Positions 52,487-60,793 of a stretch of 64,000 nucleotides of DNA are shown in pieces. The translations under genes and the position numbers were made by a program. The stretch lies in assembly GCF_006439015.1 (NCBI RefSeq), contig NZ_RCZG01000007.1, positions 124,001 through 188,000 of the forward strand. Reading direction: 5' to 3'. The DNA is from Mycolicibacterium hodleri. GTDB lineage: Bacteria; Actinomycetota; Actinomycetes; Mycobacteriales; Mycobacteriaceae. The stretch's first letter is position 1. Every line of letters starts with the position of its first letter. The notes beneath the pieces were generated by a model. The model was not told the origin of the DNA. It did no database searches and worked only from the letters and a program-made list of their open reading frames with translations.

Positions 52487-54069
52487 CCCTCACCCCACCG
52501 TCGGTCGAATACGGCCTCGTCTCACCGATGTTGATCGTGCTGGGCGTCGCCGTGCTCGGTGTGCTCGTCGAGGCGTTCCTGCCGCGCTCTGCGCGCTACC
52601 GGGTTCAGTTGACGTTGGCCGTCGGAGGGCAGATCGCCGCCCTGGTGGCCGTCGTGATCGAGTGGATCGGTCTCGGATCGTCGATCGGCCGGACCGCCGT
52701 GATGGGGGCGGTCGCCGTCGACAAGCCCGCGCTATTCCTGCAGGGCACCCTGCTGCTGGTCGGCCTCCTAGGCACGCTGCTGATCGCCGAGCGCCGCATC
52801 GCCTCCGAGGTCGACGCGGCGGAGGGGGAAGCCGGCGCCAGTGGCCTCGATGCCTTCACACCGATGGCGTCGGCCGTGCCGGGCAGCGTCACCGAGAAGC
52901 TCGCGACGAAGGCAGGCATCGCACAGACGGAGATCTTCCCACTGACCATGTTCGCGCTCGGCGGCATGATGCTGTTCGGTGCCTCCGACGATCTGCTGAC
53001 GATGTTCATCGCGCTCGAGGTGTTCTCACTGCCTCTGTACCTGATGTGCGGACTGGCCAGGCGACGGCGACTGCTCTCCCAGGAGGCGGCGCTCAAGTAC
53101 TTCCTCCTCGGCGCGTTCTCTTCGGCGTTCTTCCTCTACGGCATCGCACTGCTCTACGGCTACTCGGGCGGGCTCAGCCTCAGCGGCATCCGCGAACACG
53201 CCGCTTCAAGTGCGGACGATACGACCCTCGCCCTCGTCGGCATCGCCCTACTGTCGGTCGGCGTGCTGTTCAAAGTCGGCGCCGTGCCGTTCCATTCGTG
53301 GATTCCGGACGTCTATCAGGGCGCCCCTACCCCCGTGACCGCCTTCATGGCGGCAGCCACCAAGATCGCCGCGTTCGGCGCCATGCTGCGCATCTTCTAC
53401 GTCGCGCTGCCTGGTTTCAAGGACGACTGGCGACCGCTCATGTGGGGCATCGCGATCCTCACCATGTTGGTCGGCACGGTGACCGCGGTATCACAGAGCG
53501 ACGTGAAGCGGATGCTCGCCTACTCGTCCGTCGCGCACGCGGGGTTCATCCTCACCGGTGTCATCGCGCTGAACGACAGCGGTGTCGCCGCGACGTTGTT
53601 CTATTTGTTCGCCTACGGTTTCAGCACTCTCGGCGCATTCGCCGTCGTCAGTGTGGTGCGGAACGCGGCAGGCGAAGAGGAAACGAACATGTCCCGGTGG
53701 GCGGGACTTGGGCGCAACCATCCACTGGTGGGTGTGGTGTTCTCGCTGTTTCTCCTCGCCTTCGCGGGCATTCCGTTGACCAGTGGCTTCGTCAGCAAGT
53801 TCGCGGTGTTCAAGGCGGCCGCCGAGGGCGGCGCCGCGCCACTGGTGATCGTCGGTGTCTGCGCCAGCGCCGTGGCCGCGTACTTCTACGTGCGCGTGAT
53901 CGTGCTGATGTTCTTCACGGATCCGCCCGACGACGCGCCGACCGTGGTGGTGCCGAGTGCCTTGAGTACCGCGACCGTAACGTTGAGTGCGGCAATCACC
54001 CTCATTCTCGGCGCCCTCCCGCAGCCGATCCTCGATCTCGCCAACACCGCGAACCAGTTCGTGCGATGA
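52483..54069 (+). CDS. nuoN: NADH-quinone oxidoreductase subunit N
   Basis: This 528-residue antiporter-like subunit has LEVFSLPLYLMCGLAR and VPFHSWIPDVYQGAPTPVTA. It is the last subunit of the complex. Its stop overlaps the start of an enoyl-CoA hydratase gene (ATGA), which extends the operon. Confidence 0.96.
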   Translation: MTLTPPSVEYGLVSPMLIVLGVAVLGVLVEAFLPRSARYRVQLTLAVGGQIAALVAVVIEWIGLGSSIGRTAVMGAVAVDKPALFLQGTLLLVGLLGTLLIAERRIASEVDAAEGEAGASGLDAFTPMASAVPGSVTEKLATKAGIAQTEIFPLTMFALGGMMLFGASDDLLTMFIALEVFSLPLYLMCGLARRRRLLSQEAALKYFLLGAFSSAFFLYGIALLYGYSGGLSLSGIREHAASSADDTTLALVGIALLSVGVLFKVGAVPFHSWIPDVYQGAPTPVTAFMAAATKIAAFGAMLRIFYVALPGFKDDWRPLMWGIAILTMLVGTVTAVSQSDVKRMLAYSSVAHAGFILTGVIALNDSGVAATLFYLFAYGFSTLGAFAVVSVVRNAAGEEETNMSRWAGLGRNHPLVGVVFSLFLLAFAGIPLTSGFVSKFAVFKAAAEGGAAPLVIVGVCASAVAAYFYVRVIVLMFFTDPPDDAPTVVVPSALSTATVTLSAAITLILGALPQPILDLANTANQFVR

Positions 54070-54851
54070 CCGAGGACGAGTTGGTGATCCGAACCGATCA
54101 CGCGGCCGTCCGAGTGTTGACCTTGAATCGCCCGCAGGCACGTAATGCGCTGAACCGCGGGCTGATCAGAGCGCTGTATGCCGCATTGAAGTCGGCCGAC
54201 GACGACGCGTCGGTGCACGCGGTCGTGCTCACCGGTACCGATCCGGCCTTCTGCGCAGGAATCGACCTCAAAGAGGCGGCGCGCGACGGCCTGAAGTACT
54301 TCGACGAGTTCAAGACGCAGAGTTGCATCACGGCGGTCGCCGAGATGCGCACACCGATCGTCGGCGCCATCAACGGATCGACCTTCACCGGCGGCCTCGA
54401 ACTAGCGCTGGGATGCGACTTCCTGGTCGCCTCCGAACGCGCCGTGTTCGCCGACACCCATGCGCGCGTGGGCATCCTGCCGGGCGGTGGCATGACCGCA
54501 CGACTCCCCCAGGTAGTCGGTGGCGCGATGGCCCGCCGCATGTCGATGACGGGTGAGGTGGTGGACGCGATCCGCGCCGAACGCATCGGGCTGGTGACGG
54601 AGGTCGTCGTCCATGACGGCCTGCTCGCCCGGGCGATCGAACTCGCCGAACAGATCGCCGCGGTGCCCAAGCCAACGATGTTGGGGCTCAAGGAGATCTA
54701 CGTGCGTGGTGCGTCCGCCGTCGTCGACCCCGCACTGGCTGCCGAAGACACGATCGCGGGGGCGCACGACCACGACCTGGTCGGCCTGGAGCAGCGGCGC
54801 CTCGACGTCATGCGCAACAACAAGTCGCAGATCTCCATGATCGACCCGTAA
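54066..54851 (+). CDS. Enoyl-CoA hydratase/isomerase family protein coupled to nuoN
   Basis: This 261-residue crotonase has LNRPQARNALN, the oxyanion CAGIDLKE and GGLELALGCDF with Glu112. Where classic hydratases have the second catalytic Glu, the sequence reads DTHARVGILPGGG, so a His or neighbouring residue fills that place. This is seen in several mycobacterial EchA proteins and leaves the exact reaction open. Translational coupling to nuoN suggests it is made with complex I, perhaps to match NADH supply from beta-oxidation (inference). Confidence 0.88.
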   Translation: MTEDELVIRTDHAAVRVLTLNRPQARNALNRGLIRALYAALKSADDDASVHAVVLTGTDPAFCAGIDLKEAARDGLKYFDEFKTQSCITAVAEMRTPIVGAINGSTFTGGLELALGCDFLVASERAVFADTHARVGILPGGGMTARLPQVVGGAMARRMSMTGEVVDAIRAERIGLVTEVVVHDGLLARAIELAEQIAAVPKPTMLGLKEIYVRGASAVVDPALAAEDTIAGAHDHDLVGLEQRRLDVMRNNKSQISMIDP

Positions 54852-54881
54852 CCATTTCATCCATCGAACAAGGACGTTCAC

Positions 54882-55286
54882 ATGCCTTCCTTCCCCGCCC
54901 TCACCCACGTCGCGCTCACCGTCCGGGACCTGTCCGTCAGCGCGCCCTGGTACCGCGAGCTCATCGGCATCGATCCGGTGATCGACGAGGACACCGATGC
55001 CGGCTACCGGCACGTCGTCTACGCGCTCCCCAGTGACACGCTGTTCGGCATTCACCAACACACTCAAGCAGCACCGGACGAGAAGTTCAGCGAGTTCCGC
55101 GTCGGGCTCGACCACGTGGCGTTCGCCTGCGCGTCCCGCGCGGAGCTCGAGGAATGGGTCGCTCGCCTAGACGAGCTGGGCATCACCCACGGCGGGATCG
55201 TCGACGCACCGTATGGATCGGGCCTCAGCTTTCGCGATCCCGATGGTTCCGCTCTGGAGTTCTTCGCACCGCCTGCCGGTGGTTAA
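54882..55286 (+). CDS. VOC/glyoxalase-fold protein
   Basis: This 134-residue protein has two beta-alpha-beta-beta-beta modules: HVALTVRDLSVSAPWYRELI at the start and GLDHVAFACASRAELEEW in the second, ending FRDPDGSALEFFAP. Metal ligand positions (His9, His71 region, Glu near the end) fit glyoxalase/dioxygenase relatives. The substrate is unknown. It follows the hydratase by 30 bases with AAGGA before the ATG, and its stop overlaps that of the opposite gene by four bases. Confidence 0.88.
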   Translation: MPSFPALTHVALTVRDLSVSAPWYRELIGIDPVIDEDTDAGYRHVVYALPSDTLFGIHQHTQAAPDEKFSEFRVGLDHVAFACASRAELEEWVARLDELGITHGGIVDAPYGSGLSFRDPDGSALEFFAPPAGG

Positions 55287-55624
55287 GAGTCCGTCGGCGA
55301 ATCGTCGTCCGAGCCGGCCATCAGGACGTTCCATGCCTCGCGCCGTTTGCGGTCCTGGACCTCTTTGCGCCACTGCGTCCCGCGCTGGCTGAACTGACCC
55401 TCGGCGGCGCGCTCGGCGATCTCCGTGATGCGCCTGCCGAGGACCAAGGCCTCGCCGATCGTCATCGTCAACAGCACGCCGGCCCTATCACCGTCGGGTC
55501 GACCGACGGGGTCAACGACGACCCTGGCCGTCTCCGCGCGTCCGTCGGCGTCGTCGGTCCAGGGCGGGGTGGAGTAGACCTCGGGCACTCCGTCCTCGTC
55601 GTTCAGGGTCAGCTGCACGTACAT
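55283..55624 (-). CDS. Conserved actinobacterial protein of unknown function
   Basis: This 113-residue protein starts MYVQLTLNDEDGVPEVYSTP, with a strand-rich first half (ETARVVVDPVGRPD) and a charged helical second half (WRKEVQDRKRREAWNVLM). I do not recognise a characterised family. It is soluble, with no cysteines and no signal. The start ATG is followed by a plausible N-terminus and the reading frame is strongly GC3-biased. It converges on the VOC gene. Confidence 0.65.
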   Translation of the reverse strand: MYVQLTLNDEDGVPEVYSTPPWTDDADGRAETARVVVDPVGRPDGDRAGVLLTMTIGEALVLGRRITEIAERAAEGQFSQRGTQWRKEVQDRKRREAWNVLMAGSDDDSPTDS

Positions 55625-55701
55625 GGGTTCAACGGTAGCTGGTCACATCGAGAGGAGATAACGCCGAAATGTCGGGGGCTGTTCGGCGAGTGCACGCCTG
55701 T

Positions 55702-56376
55702 TTACGGTCGAACGCGCGATATGCGTTCATCAACCGTACGTTCGGCGCGCGGGACAGGTCGTCGCGTCGCGGCCCCATGGGCGATGATCACCACCGTCTG
55801 GTCGACCCACTGATCGTCCAACCCGCCATTGGGATCGAGCAGCAGCCGAAGAAGCGTTGCACCGCCGATGATCTCGATGAGGCGCTGGGGGTTGACGTCA
55901 GCGTGCACCTCGCCGCGGGTGACAGCGTGCACCAGTCGCTCCCGAACGACACCGAAGAGGCCCACGAAACGGCTCATCACCCGGGTGTTGAGGTCGGCGT
56001 CGGCGGCCATGTCCGCGATCAGCCCAGGTAGCGCCGCTCGCACCACGGGAGTGGTGAACACGTCGCGGGCGGCGGCGACCATGGCACGCACGTCACCGAC
56101 GATGTCGCCCTCGGGTGTCGTCAGTGCGGTGGGCGCCACGGGGAAGGCGGCCTCGTGGACGAGTTCGGCCTTGCTCGACCACCGCCGGTACAACGCAGTC
56201 TTCGTGGTGCCTGCGCGCTCGGCGACGGCGGCCATCGTGAGATTCACGTATCCGATTTCGACGAGCAGATCCGCGGTCGCCCCCAATATGGCAGCGTCGA
56301 TACGCGGGTCGCGAGGGCGACCGACGCTCGGGGTCTTGTCAACGTCACCGGCGTCTGCTTTCATAACGCTACTCAC
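55702..56376 (-). CDS. TetR/AcrR-family regulator
   Basis: This 224-residue regulator has its helix-turn-helix at about 25-70 (ATADLLVEIGYVNLTMAAVA, then GTTKTALYRRWSSKAELVHE). The ligand domain has a TetR_C-like pattern (FVGLFGVVRERLVHAVTRGE). It diverges from the kinase gene with only 29 bases between the start codons, so its operator must overlap both promoters. It probably represses that kinase and the gene behind it. Confidence 0.9.
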   Translation of the reverse strand: MSSVMKADAGDVDKTPSVGRPRDPRIDAAILGATADLLVEIGYVNLTMAAVAERAGTTKTALYRRWSSKAELVHEAAFPVAPTALTTPEGDIVGDVRAMVAAARDVFTTPVVRAALPGLIADMAADADLNTRVMSRFVGLFGVVRERLVHAVTRGEVHADVNPQRLIEIIGGATLLRLLLDPNGGLDDQWVDQTVVIIAHGAATRRPVPRAERTVDERISRVRP

Positions 56377-56405
56377 CGTATCGTAATTGCCTGAAGGGGT
56401 AAACC

Positions 56406-57689
56406 GTGGTCAACGAACCGGCTGTCGAAGACGTCAGCCGCCTCCAGCACACCTCCCGCGACAACAGCACGCTTCCTGCGCTGATGTCACAGTGGCTCGC
56501 CACCGTCATGCCAGGCGGAGCGACGCCCGCCGTCACCGTCGAGAGCGGCGTCGACGCGAACGGGATGTCGTCGGAGACGATCATCTTGACGGGGAAATGG
56601 GAGCAGGACGGCCAGCCGACGGAGCAGAAGTGGGTAGCTCGCGTCGCACCTGCCGCCGAGGACGTTCCGGTGTTCCCGACGTATCGACTGGACCACCAGT
56701 TCGACGTCATCCGACTGGTGGGCGAGCTGACGAACGTGCCGGTCCCCCGCGTCCGCTGGATGGAGAATTCGGGCGACGTGCTCGGTACGCCGTTCTTCCT
56801 GATGGACCACGTCGAGGGCATCGTGCCGCCGGACGTGATGCCGTACACGTTCGGTGACAACTGGTTCGCCGACGCACCCGCCGAGAAGCGACGCGAGTTG
56901 CAGGACGCGACGGTCGACGTTTTGGCGCAGCTGCATTCGATCCCCGACGCCGTTGATACCTTCGGTTTCCTGTCCGAGATCGATCCACCCGGCGACACCT
57001 GTCTGCGCAGACACTTCGGCTGGCTCAAGGACTGGTACGAGTTCGCCGTCCCCGACATCGGCCGGTCGGCGCTGGTCGAACGCGCCCTGTCCTGGCTGGA
57101 GGACAACTTTCCGACCGACGTCGCGGCGGGCGAACCCGTGCTGGCGTGGGGCGACTCGCGCATCGGCAATGTGCTCTACGAGGACTTTCGTCCCGTCGCG
57201 GTGCTCGATTGGGAGATGGCGACCGTCGGGCCCCGCGAACTAGACGTCGCATGGATCATTTTCGCGCACATGGTATTCCAAGAACTGGCGGGACTCGCCG
57301 GACTGCCGGGACTGCCCGACGTGATGCGCGAGGAGGACGTCCGCTCAACCTACGAGCAGTTGACCGGCGCCACCCTGGGCGAGCTGGACTGGTTCTACGT
57401 CTACTCCGGTGTGATCTGGTGCTGCGTGTTCATGCGCACCAGCGCCCGGCGGGTGCGCTTCGGGGAGATCGAGAAACCGGACGACGTCGAGTCGTTGTTC
57501 TATCACGCGTCGCTGCTGAAGCGACTGATTGGTCCGGAGGGCAGGAGCGAAGCGACCCGGGAAAGTGGTCCGGAGGGCAGGAGCGAAGCGACCCGGGAAT
57601 ATGGTCCGGAGGGCAGGAGCGAAGCGACCCGGGAATATGGTCCGGAGGGCAGGAGCGAAGCGACCCGGGAATATGAAGGAGACAACTGA
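56406..57689 (+). CDS. APH-type phosphotransferase with C-terminal 12-residue repeats
   Basis: This 427-residue kinase fold has SSETIILTGKWE, VPVPRVRWMENSGDVLGTPF, a catalytic region with VLAWGDSRIGNVLYEDFRP (Asp and Asn of the HxDxxxxN-type loop, with His replaced by Trp-Gly context) and VLDWEMATVGPRELD. It belongs to the acyl-CoA-linked APH group rather than antibiotic kinases (context). The last 54 residues include GPEGRSEATRE-S/Y four times, from four 36-bp repeats, then EGDN. The GTG start has AAGGGG upstream. It overlaps the next gene by one base (TGATG). Confidence 0.86.
   Translation: MVNEPAVEDVSRLQHTSRDNSTLPALMSQWLATVMPGGATPAVTVESGVDANGMSSETIILTGKWEQDGQPTEQKWVARVAPAAEDVPVFPTYRLDHQFDVIRLVGELTNVPVPRVRWMENSGDVLGTPFFLMDHVEGIVPPDVMPYTFGDNWFADAPAEKRRELQDATVDVLAQLHSIPDAVDTFGFLSEIDPPGDTCLRRHFGWLKDWYEFAVPDIGRSALVERALSWLEDNFPTDVAAGEPVLAWGDSRIGNVLYEDFRPVAVLDWEMATVGPRELDVAWIIFAHMVFQELAGLAGLPGLPDVMREEDVRSTYEQLTGATLGELDWFYVYSGVIWCCVFMRTSARRVRFGEIEKPDDVESLFYHASLLKRLIGPEGRSEATRESGPEGRSEATREYGPEGRSEATREYGPEGRSEATREYEGDN
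57531..57674 (+). repeat. Four in-frame 36-bp repeats at the kinase C-terminus
   Basis: The units start at 57531, 57567, 57603 and 57639. Each reads GGTCCGGAGGGCAGGAGCGA plus AGCGACCCGGGAA and three variable bases. Copies 2-4 are identical in what they encode and copy 1 differs by one codon. A related single copy lies outside genes at 17470-17499. Confidence 0.95.
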
Positions 57690-58804
57690 TGCTCGGACCG
57701 ATGGATGAATTTCCGCTGCACCAGGTTCCGCAGCCGATCGCGCAGCCGGAGTCCTCGGACCGCAACTTCTACGACCGCTCCTACTTCAACGCCCACGATC
57801 GCAGCGGCGACATCTTCCTAATCACCGGCGTCGGGTACTACCCGAACCTGGGGGTGAAGGATGCCTTCATGCTCTTACGTCGAGGGCACGAGCAGACCGC
57901 CGTGCACCTGTCGGATGCGATCGATCAGGATCGGCTCAACCAGCACGTGCTGGGCTACCGCGTCGAGGTACAGGAGCCGTTGCACCGGCTGCGCATCGTG
58001 CTCGACGACACCGAGGGCATCGCCGCCGACCTCACCTGGAACGGGTTGTTCGACGTCGTCCAGGAACAGCGGCACCTGCTTCGGGCGGGCAACCGGGTGA
58101 CGCTCGACGCTCAGAGGTTCGCACAATTGGGTTCGTGGAGCGGACATCTCGTCATCGACGGCCAGGAGATCACCGTCGATCCGTCGACGTGGATCGGAAG
58201 CCGCGACCGGTCGTGGGGCATCCGACCCATCGGCGAGGCCGAACCGGCGGGGCGGCCGGCGAATCCTCCGTTCGAGGGCATGTGGTGGCTCTACGTGCCG
58301 ATGGCGTTCGACGACTTCTCGATCGTCATCATCATCCAGGAGGAGCCGAGCGGCTTCCGCTCGCTAAACGACTGCACACGGATCTGGAAGGACGGCCGCG
58401 TCGAGCAGTTGGGCTGGCCGCGGATCAAGATCCATTACACCTCGGGTACCCGCATCCCGACCGGCGCCAGCATCGACGCCACGGCACTCGATGGTTCACC
58501 GGTGCACTTCGAGGTGGAATCCAAACTGCCGGTACCGATTCACGTCGGCGGCGGGTATGGCGGTGACTCGGACTGGATCCACGGCATGTGGAAGGGCGAC
58601 AAGTTCACCGAACGCCTCACCTACGACATGACCGACCCCGCGATCATCGGACGGGCCGGCTTCGGTGTGATCGATCACGTGGGTCGCGCCGTGTGCACGG
58701 AGGGCCCCGGACTGCCCGTCGAGGGTTGGGGTCTGTTCGAGCATGGCGCGCTGGGCCGTCACGACCCGTCGGGCTTCAAGGACTGGCTGACGGTTGCGGA
58801 CTGA
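57689..58804 (+). CDS. DUF7064-like protein coupled to the kinase
   Basis: This is a 371-residue soluble protein rich in beta strands and tryptophan: DRNFYDRSYFNAHDRSGDIF, GSWSGHLVIDGQEITVDPST, RDRSWGIRPIGE, MWWLYVPMAFDDFS. It resembles the uncharacterised DUF7064/7065 proteins that often follow APH-type kinases in mycobacteria (recollection). The layout recalls a lipocalin or AttH-like two-barrel fold, which would bind or process a lipophilic molecule. The ATG overlaps the kinase stop. A strong hairpin follows 13 bases after its stop. Confidence 0.75.
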   Translation: MLGPMDEFPLHQVPQPIAQPESSDRNFYDRSYFNAHDRSGDIFLITGVGYYPNLGVKDAFMLLRRGHEQTAVHLSDAIDQDRLNQHVLGYRVEVQEPLHRLRIVLDDTEGIAADLTWNGLFDVVQEQRHLLRAGNRVTLDAQRFAQLGSWSGHLVIDGQEITVDPSTWIGSRDRSWGIRPIGEAEPAGRPANPPFEGMWWLYVPMAFDDFSIVIIIQEEPSGFRSLNDCTRIWKDGRVEQLGWPRIKIHYTSGTRIPTGASIDATALDGSPVHFEVESKLPVPIHVGGGYGGDSDWIHGMWKGDKFTERLTYDMTDPAIIGRAGFGVIDHVGRAVCTEGPGLPVEGWGLFEHGALGRHDPSGFKDWLTVAD

Positions 58805-58817
58805 GACACACGACAAA

Positions 58818-58843
58818 GGGGGCACCCGTTTCCGGGTGCCCCC
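58818..58843. terminator. Strong bidirectional terminator hairpin
   Basis: GGGGGCACCCG (58818-58828) and CGGGTGCCCCC (58833-58843) are perfect 11-base arms around TTTC. It lies between the convergent DUF7064-like gene and the small secreted protein gene, flanked by AAA on the left and TCTC on the right. Confidence 0.88.
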
Positions 58844-58858
58844 TCTCGCGTGGCTGGG

Positions 58859-59038
58859 TCAGCGGCCGTTGCCGATCGTCGAGGTGACGGTGCCGACGGC
58901 GGCGTGCTGCTGAATGTCGCTGATCCACTGGTGGTGGTCGACGTCCGCGCTGGCGGGGGCGGCGAACCCGAACAATGCGGCGGCGAACCCGGTGGCGATG
59001 GCGCCTGCGATGCTGGCGAATCCGAACTTCTTCATCAT
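58859..59038 (-). CDS. Tiny secreted protein
   Basis: This 59-residue product starts MMKKFGFASIAGAIATGFAA. The signal peptide ends in APASA-DV, and a mature peptide of about 28 residues (VDHHQWISDIQQHAAV followed by GTVTSTIGNGR) remains. GAGGAAGAGGG precedes the tandem ATGs. Small proteins of this type are frequent in mycobacteria and have no known function. It is expressed alone, from the 200-base region to its right, which holds a pair of direct repeats. Confidence 0.75.
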   Translation of the reverse strand: MMKKFGFASIAGAIATGFAAALFGFAAPASADVDHHQWISDIQQHAAVGTVTSTIGNGR

Positions 59039-59110
59039 GTTCCCTCTTCCTCTGGCCGATGATCCGGCCGGTCTGAAGGGTGTAACGGGGCAGGTCAGGG
59101 GTTTAATTCC

Positions 59111-59143
59111 GGTGGCAGCAATTGATCGACGGGTGGCAGCAAT
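59111..59143. promoter_or_regulatory. Pair of 12-base direct repeats, possible activator site
   Basis: GGTGGCAGCAAT occurs at 59111-59122 and 59132-59143, spaced 21 bases start to start (two helical turns). It lies 70-105 bases upstream of the small secreted protein start, a fitting place for a dimeric activator. Nothing else in the 59039-59238 gap is recognisable. Confidence 0.4.
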
Positions 59144-59238
59144 CAGTGCGTTGGCCGGCACGCAAGGGTGCGCAAAGTGTCGTCGATCACGGCGTGTCGC
59201 TGGACGGATACGCCCGCTCGTGCAAATAGGGGTTGGGG

Positions 59239-60747
59239 CTAGGCGGTCTGGGTCTGCTCGCTCGGCTCGGCCTCCTTGGCCGTCGGCGCGGGGGCGCGAC
59301 CGAAGACCATCGACTCCTCGATACGGTCGAATCGGTGGTCGATGAGGTCGAGCACGTAATTGTGCCGGACGTTCCACGGCCGGTGGGTGCCGGACTTCGG
59401 CAGCGCATGCGGGGCGCGTTGGATGTAGCCGGCCTTCAGGTCGAACGTCGGCTTCTCGTCCATCGGCCTGCCGCCCAGATGCGGGTAGGCGTGCGTGTAT
59501 CCGTGAGAACTCATGTACGCCAACAACTTCGCCACCGCTCGTGCCGTCATGTCCGCCCGCAGCGTCCAGGACGCGTTGGTGTACCCGATGCACCACGCCA
59601 TGTTCGGGACGTCCTCGAGGAGGTATTCCTTGTAGACGAAGCGATCGGTGGGATTGATCTCCTTGCCGTCGACGACGATCGTGATGCCACCCAGGGCCTG
59701 CAACTGCAGACCGGTGGCCGTCACGATGACGTCGGCATCGACGCGCTTGCCGGACACGAGGACGATGCCCGAGGCGTCAACGTGGTCGATTCGGTCGGTG
59801 ACGACTTCGGCGCGGCCCTCGCTGATGTGGTCGAAGAGGTCCCGATCGAGGACCAGGCACATGCGCTGGTCCCACGGCTGGTAGCGCGGTTTGAAGTGCA
59901 GGTCGACGTCGTACCCCTCGGGTAGGGCAGCGATGGTCCGGTTCCTGATCAACCACCGACCGAACTTCGGAGCCTTGCGAAGGAAGAAGTACGACAGCAC
60001 CGAGAAGGCTGCATTGCGCGCGCGGACCACGCTGTGGGACAGCTTGCGCGGCAGCGCCTTCCGGATCGCCTCCACCATCGGATCGATCCTGGCCATCGAC
60101 ATCATGTACGTCGGCGAGCGCTGCAGCATGGTGACGTGCGCGGCCGTCTTCGCCAGCGCGGGCACCAGGCTGATGGCCGTGGCACCACTACCGATCACGA
60201 CGACCCGCTTGCCGGCGTAGTCCAACGACTCCGGCCAGAACTGCGGGTGCACGACGTCGCCTGCGAAGTCGTCTATGCCGGGGAACTCCGGAAGGTACGG
60301 ATGGTCGTAGTCGTAGTAACCGGTGCCGAAGAACAGGAAGCGTCCCCGGTAGAGCTTCGTCGCGCCGTCGGCCGTCGTGGTGTGCAACGTCCAGGAATCG
60401 GTCGAGGAGTCCCACTCGGCAGACATGACGTGAGTGTCGAATCGGATGTGCCGGTCGATGCCGTGATGGCGGGCCGCATCGGTGAGGTAGTCGCGGATGT
60501 CGCCGCCGTCGGCCACGTTCTCGGGCCGGGTCCACGGCTCGAAGGGCAGGCTGAGCGTGAAGATGTCGCTGTCCGAGCGGATGCCCGGGTACCGGAACAG
60601 GTCCCAGGTGCCGCCGATGCGCTCGCGTCGCTCGAGGATGGTGTAGCTCAGTTGGGGATTTCGGTCGTGGATGCGGTATGCCGCTCCGATGCCCGAGATA
60701 CCCGCGCCGATGATCAGCACGTCCGAGTATTCCGCCTGGCCGTCCAT
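59239..60747 (-). CDS. FAD-dependent Baeyer-Villiger-type monooxygenase (EthA-like)
   Basis: This 502-residue flavoprotein has FAD motif IIGAGISGIG (about 12-21) and ERRERIGGTWDLFRYPG. The Baeyer-Villiger signature FAGDVVHPQFW fits FxGxxxHxxxW exactly, followed by NADP motif VIGSGATAISL. It inserts oxygen next to ketones or oxidises sulphur; relatives include the ethionamide activator EthA. The start at 60747 has GGGAGG six bases upstream. The last 20 residues are acidic and Thr-rich. No ethR-like gene is adjacent. Confidence 0.92.
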   Translation of the reverse strand: MDGQAEYSDVLIIGAGISGIGAAYRIHDRNPQLSYTILERRERIGGTWDLFRYPGIRSDSDIFTLSLPFEPWTRPENVADGGDIRDYLTDAARHHGIDRHIRFDTHVMSAEWDSSTDSWTLHTTTADGATKLYRGRFLFFGTGYYDYDHPYLPEFPGIDDFAGDVVHPQFWPESLDYAGKRVVVIGSGATAISLVPALAKTAAHVTMLQRSPTYMMSMARIDPMVEAIRKALPRKLSHSVVRARNAAFSVLSYFFLRKAPKFGRWLIRNRTIAALPEGYDVDLHFKPRYQPWDQRMCLVLDRDLFDHISEGRAEVVTDRIDHVDASGIVLVSGKRVDADVIVTATGLQLQALGGITIVVDGKEINPTDRFVYKEYLLEDVPNMAWCIGYTNASWTLRADMTARAVAKLLAYMSSHGYTHAYPHLGGRPMDEKPTFDLKAGYIQRAPHALPKSGTHRPWNVRHNYVLDLIDHRFDRIEESMVFGRAPAPTAKEAEPSEQTQTA

Positions 60748-60793
60748 CGAGAACCTCCCTTGGTCCTGCTCCGTACCAACACACGATAGGGGG

